Assembly (NCBI GenBank): GCA_964496205.1
Contig: CAZBXV010000010.1
Location: 1 to 57,180, forward strand
Direction: 5' to 3'
DNA: 57,180 nucleotides
Source of the DNA: CAYLHS01 sp964496205
GTDB taxonomy: Bacteria > Actinomycetota > Acidimicrobiia > Spongiisociales > UBA4744
Numbering within the stretch: position 1 is the stretch's first letter; every line of letters begins with the position of its first letter. The notes beneath the pieces were generated by a model, which ran no database searches, had not been told where the DNA came from, and saw only the letters and a list, made by a program, of their open reading frames with translations. The position numbers and the translations under genes were made by a program. Shown in pieces: positions 56,413 through 57,180 of the stretch.

Positions 56413-57180
56413 TCAGTACACCCTTTCCTTGGGCTGGTATTTCGTGATCACGACCGGCTTGTAACCGATTTCGACTTCGCCGTCGCGGCGCCAGGCCAGT
56501 GTGTGTTTGAGCCAGTTCTGGTCGTCACGGGTCGGGAAATCCTCCCGCGAGTGCCCACCGCGCGTCTCCTGCCGGTTGAGCGCACACGATGCCACTACAT
56601 CGGCGACGTCGAGCATGTTGCTCAACTCCCAGTGGTCTATCAGCTCGGTATTGAAGACGCTGCCCGTGTCGCTGACGCGTACCTCTTTGAAGCGCTCACG
56701 AAGCTCGGCCAGTTTGGCGACGGCGCGCCGCATGCCTTCCTCCGTGCGATAGACCCCGACGTCGTCGAACATCACCTCTTTCAGCTCCGTGGAGAGATCG
56801 AAGGCATTCTCCGTTCCGGAGCCTGCCCGCAAGGCCTCGAACTCCTCGCGGACCGTCGCCGTTGGATCGTCCGGAAGCTCCGCGAAGTCCGCCTGTCGGG
56901 CGTACTCCGCGGCGCGAATGCCAGAGTGCTTCCCGAAGACGATCAGATCCAGCAGCGAGTTGGTGCCGAGACGGTTGGCCCCGTGGACCGAGACACAGGC
57001 GCACTCGCCGGCCGCGTACAAGCCCGGCATAAGCGTGCCCTCGCCGTCGATCACCACCTCGCCATACTTGGTCGTCGGTATGCCGCCCATCGTGTAGTGG
57101 GCCGTCGGTTGCACCGGCATCATCTCTGTCATCGGATCGACGCCCAGGTACACCCGGCAAAAGTCGACGATGTCCGGGAC
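56413..57180 (-). CDS. sdhA: Succinate dehydrogenase flavoprotein subunit, 3' part
   Basis: The frame continues to the window edge, so the N-terminal FAD motif is not seen. The visible part has PVQPTAHYTMGGIPT with the active-site His/Arg region, LYAAGECACVSVHGANRLGTNSLLDLIVFGK (seen in two adjoining blocks), and the C-terminal domain with RQETRGGHSREDFPTRDDQNW. It oxidises succinate to fumarate. At least 255 of about 580 residues are in the window. Confidence 0.95.
   Translation of the reverse strand, partial: VPDIVDFCRVYLGVDPMTEMMPVQPTAHYTMGGIPTTKYGEVVIDGEGTLMPGLYAAGECACVSVHGANRLGTNSLLDLIVFGKHSGIRAAEYARQADFAELPDDPTATVREEFEALRAGSGTENAFDLSTELKEVMFDDVGVYRTEEGMRRAVAKLAELRERFKEVRVSDTGSVFNTELIDHWELSNMLDVADVVASCALNRQETRGGHSREDFPTRDDQNWLKHTLAWRRDGEVEIGYKPVVITKYQPKERVY

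Overview
The window is high-GC DNA from a member of the Actinomycetota. CarD, a WhiB regulator, DisA, a DUF3263 protein, a SigR/RsrA-type sigma/anti-sigma pair, LytR_C and WS/DGAT families and common GTG/TTG starts point there. The order of core genes resembles the Mycobacterium tuberculosis Rv3579c-Rv3626c region (rlmB-cysS-ispF ... carD, disA, radA ... clpC ... lysS, coaX, panC, DUF2520, folK, folB, folP, folE, ftsH ... hpt, tilS, DUF2342 protein). Many accessory genes are interleaved, and panD, ispD and lsr2 are absent from their expected places. I infer a deep-branching actinobacterium, perhaps Acidimicrobiia-like, but the lineage is not proven from this sequence.

Layout. 1-3.6 kb: the end of tRNA-Arg, a DAO-type oxidoreductase coupled to an ornithine-cyclodeaminase-like gene, and a WS/DGAT acyltransferase. 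3.6-6.0 kb (minus): an unknown protein, a CvpA-CAP fusion and an AlaX-type editing protein. 6.2-11.2 kb: a branched-chain amino-acid-type ABC system, with the lipoprotein gene convergent to livHMGF across a strong hairpin. 11.5-14.4 kb: an AI-2E-type permease, two envelope proteins and DUF3263. 14.4-21.5 kb: tRNA-Thr, rlmB, cysS, ispF, a PIN/TRAM protein, carD with a histone-H1-like tail, disA and radA. 21.5-28.4 kb: a zinc-ribbon membrane protein, a BMP-type nucleoside ABC operon and a YhhQ-type transporter. 28.4-29 kb: a repeat-flanked, broken four-helix-bundle gene. 29-37.2 kb: clpC, polyprenyl synthase, an OB-like membrane protein, an aminotransferase and an ABC exporter. 37.2-41.2 kb (minus): DUF2520, panC, coaX, lysS. 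41.2-43.4 kb: a DedA-PAP2 fusion and a methyltransferase. 43.4-52.3 kb (minus): a long run of overlapping genes from the sigma factor and anti-sigma factor through the zincin, tilS, hpt and ftsH to folE, folP, a phosphatase-like protein, folB and a folK-methyltransferase fusion. 52.3-57.2 kb: tRNA-Thr, peroxiredoxin, tatA, two poorly known genes, whiB with a palindromic operator, sdhB and the 3' part of sdhA.

How the genes work together. Most minus-strand blocks are tightly packed, with 1-4 nt ATGA/GTGA/TAGTG overlaps, so translational coupling is likely. The folate genes sit with hpt/tilS/ftsH, the pantothenate/CoA genes with lysS, and isoprenoid genes are scattered (ispF, polyprenyl synthase). 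Envelope stress and redox genes (sigma/ZAS anti-sigma, AhpE-like peroxiredoxin, WhiB, TatA) cluster near the right end.

I did not find a phage, CRISPR array, intact transposon or a clearly new defence system. The most unusual items are protein fusions (HPPK-ICMT, CvpA-CAP, DedA with a degenerate PAP2, histone-like CarD), a phosphatase-like gene in the fol operon without catalytic residues, a dispersed family of short CTGACGACTGA repeats that brackets the four-helix-bundle pseudogene, a second dispersed ~68-bp intergenic repeat, and overlapping palindromes in the whiB promoter.
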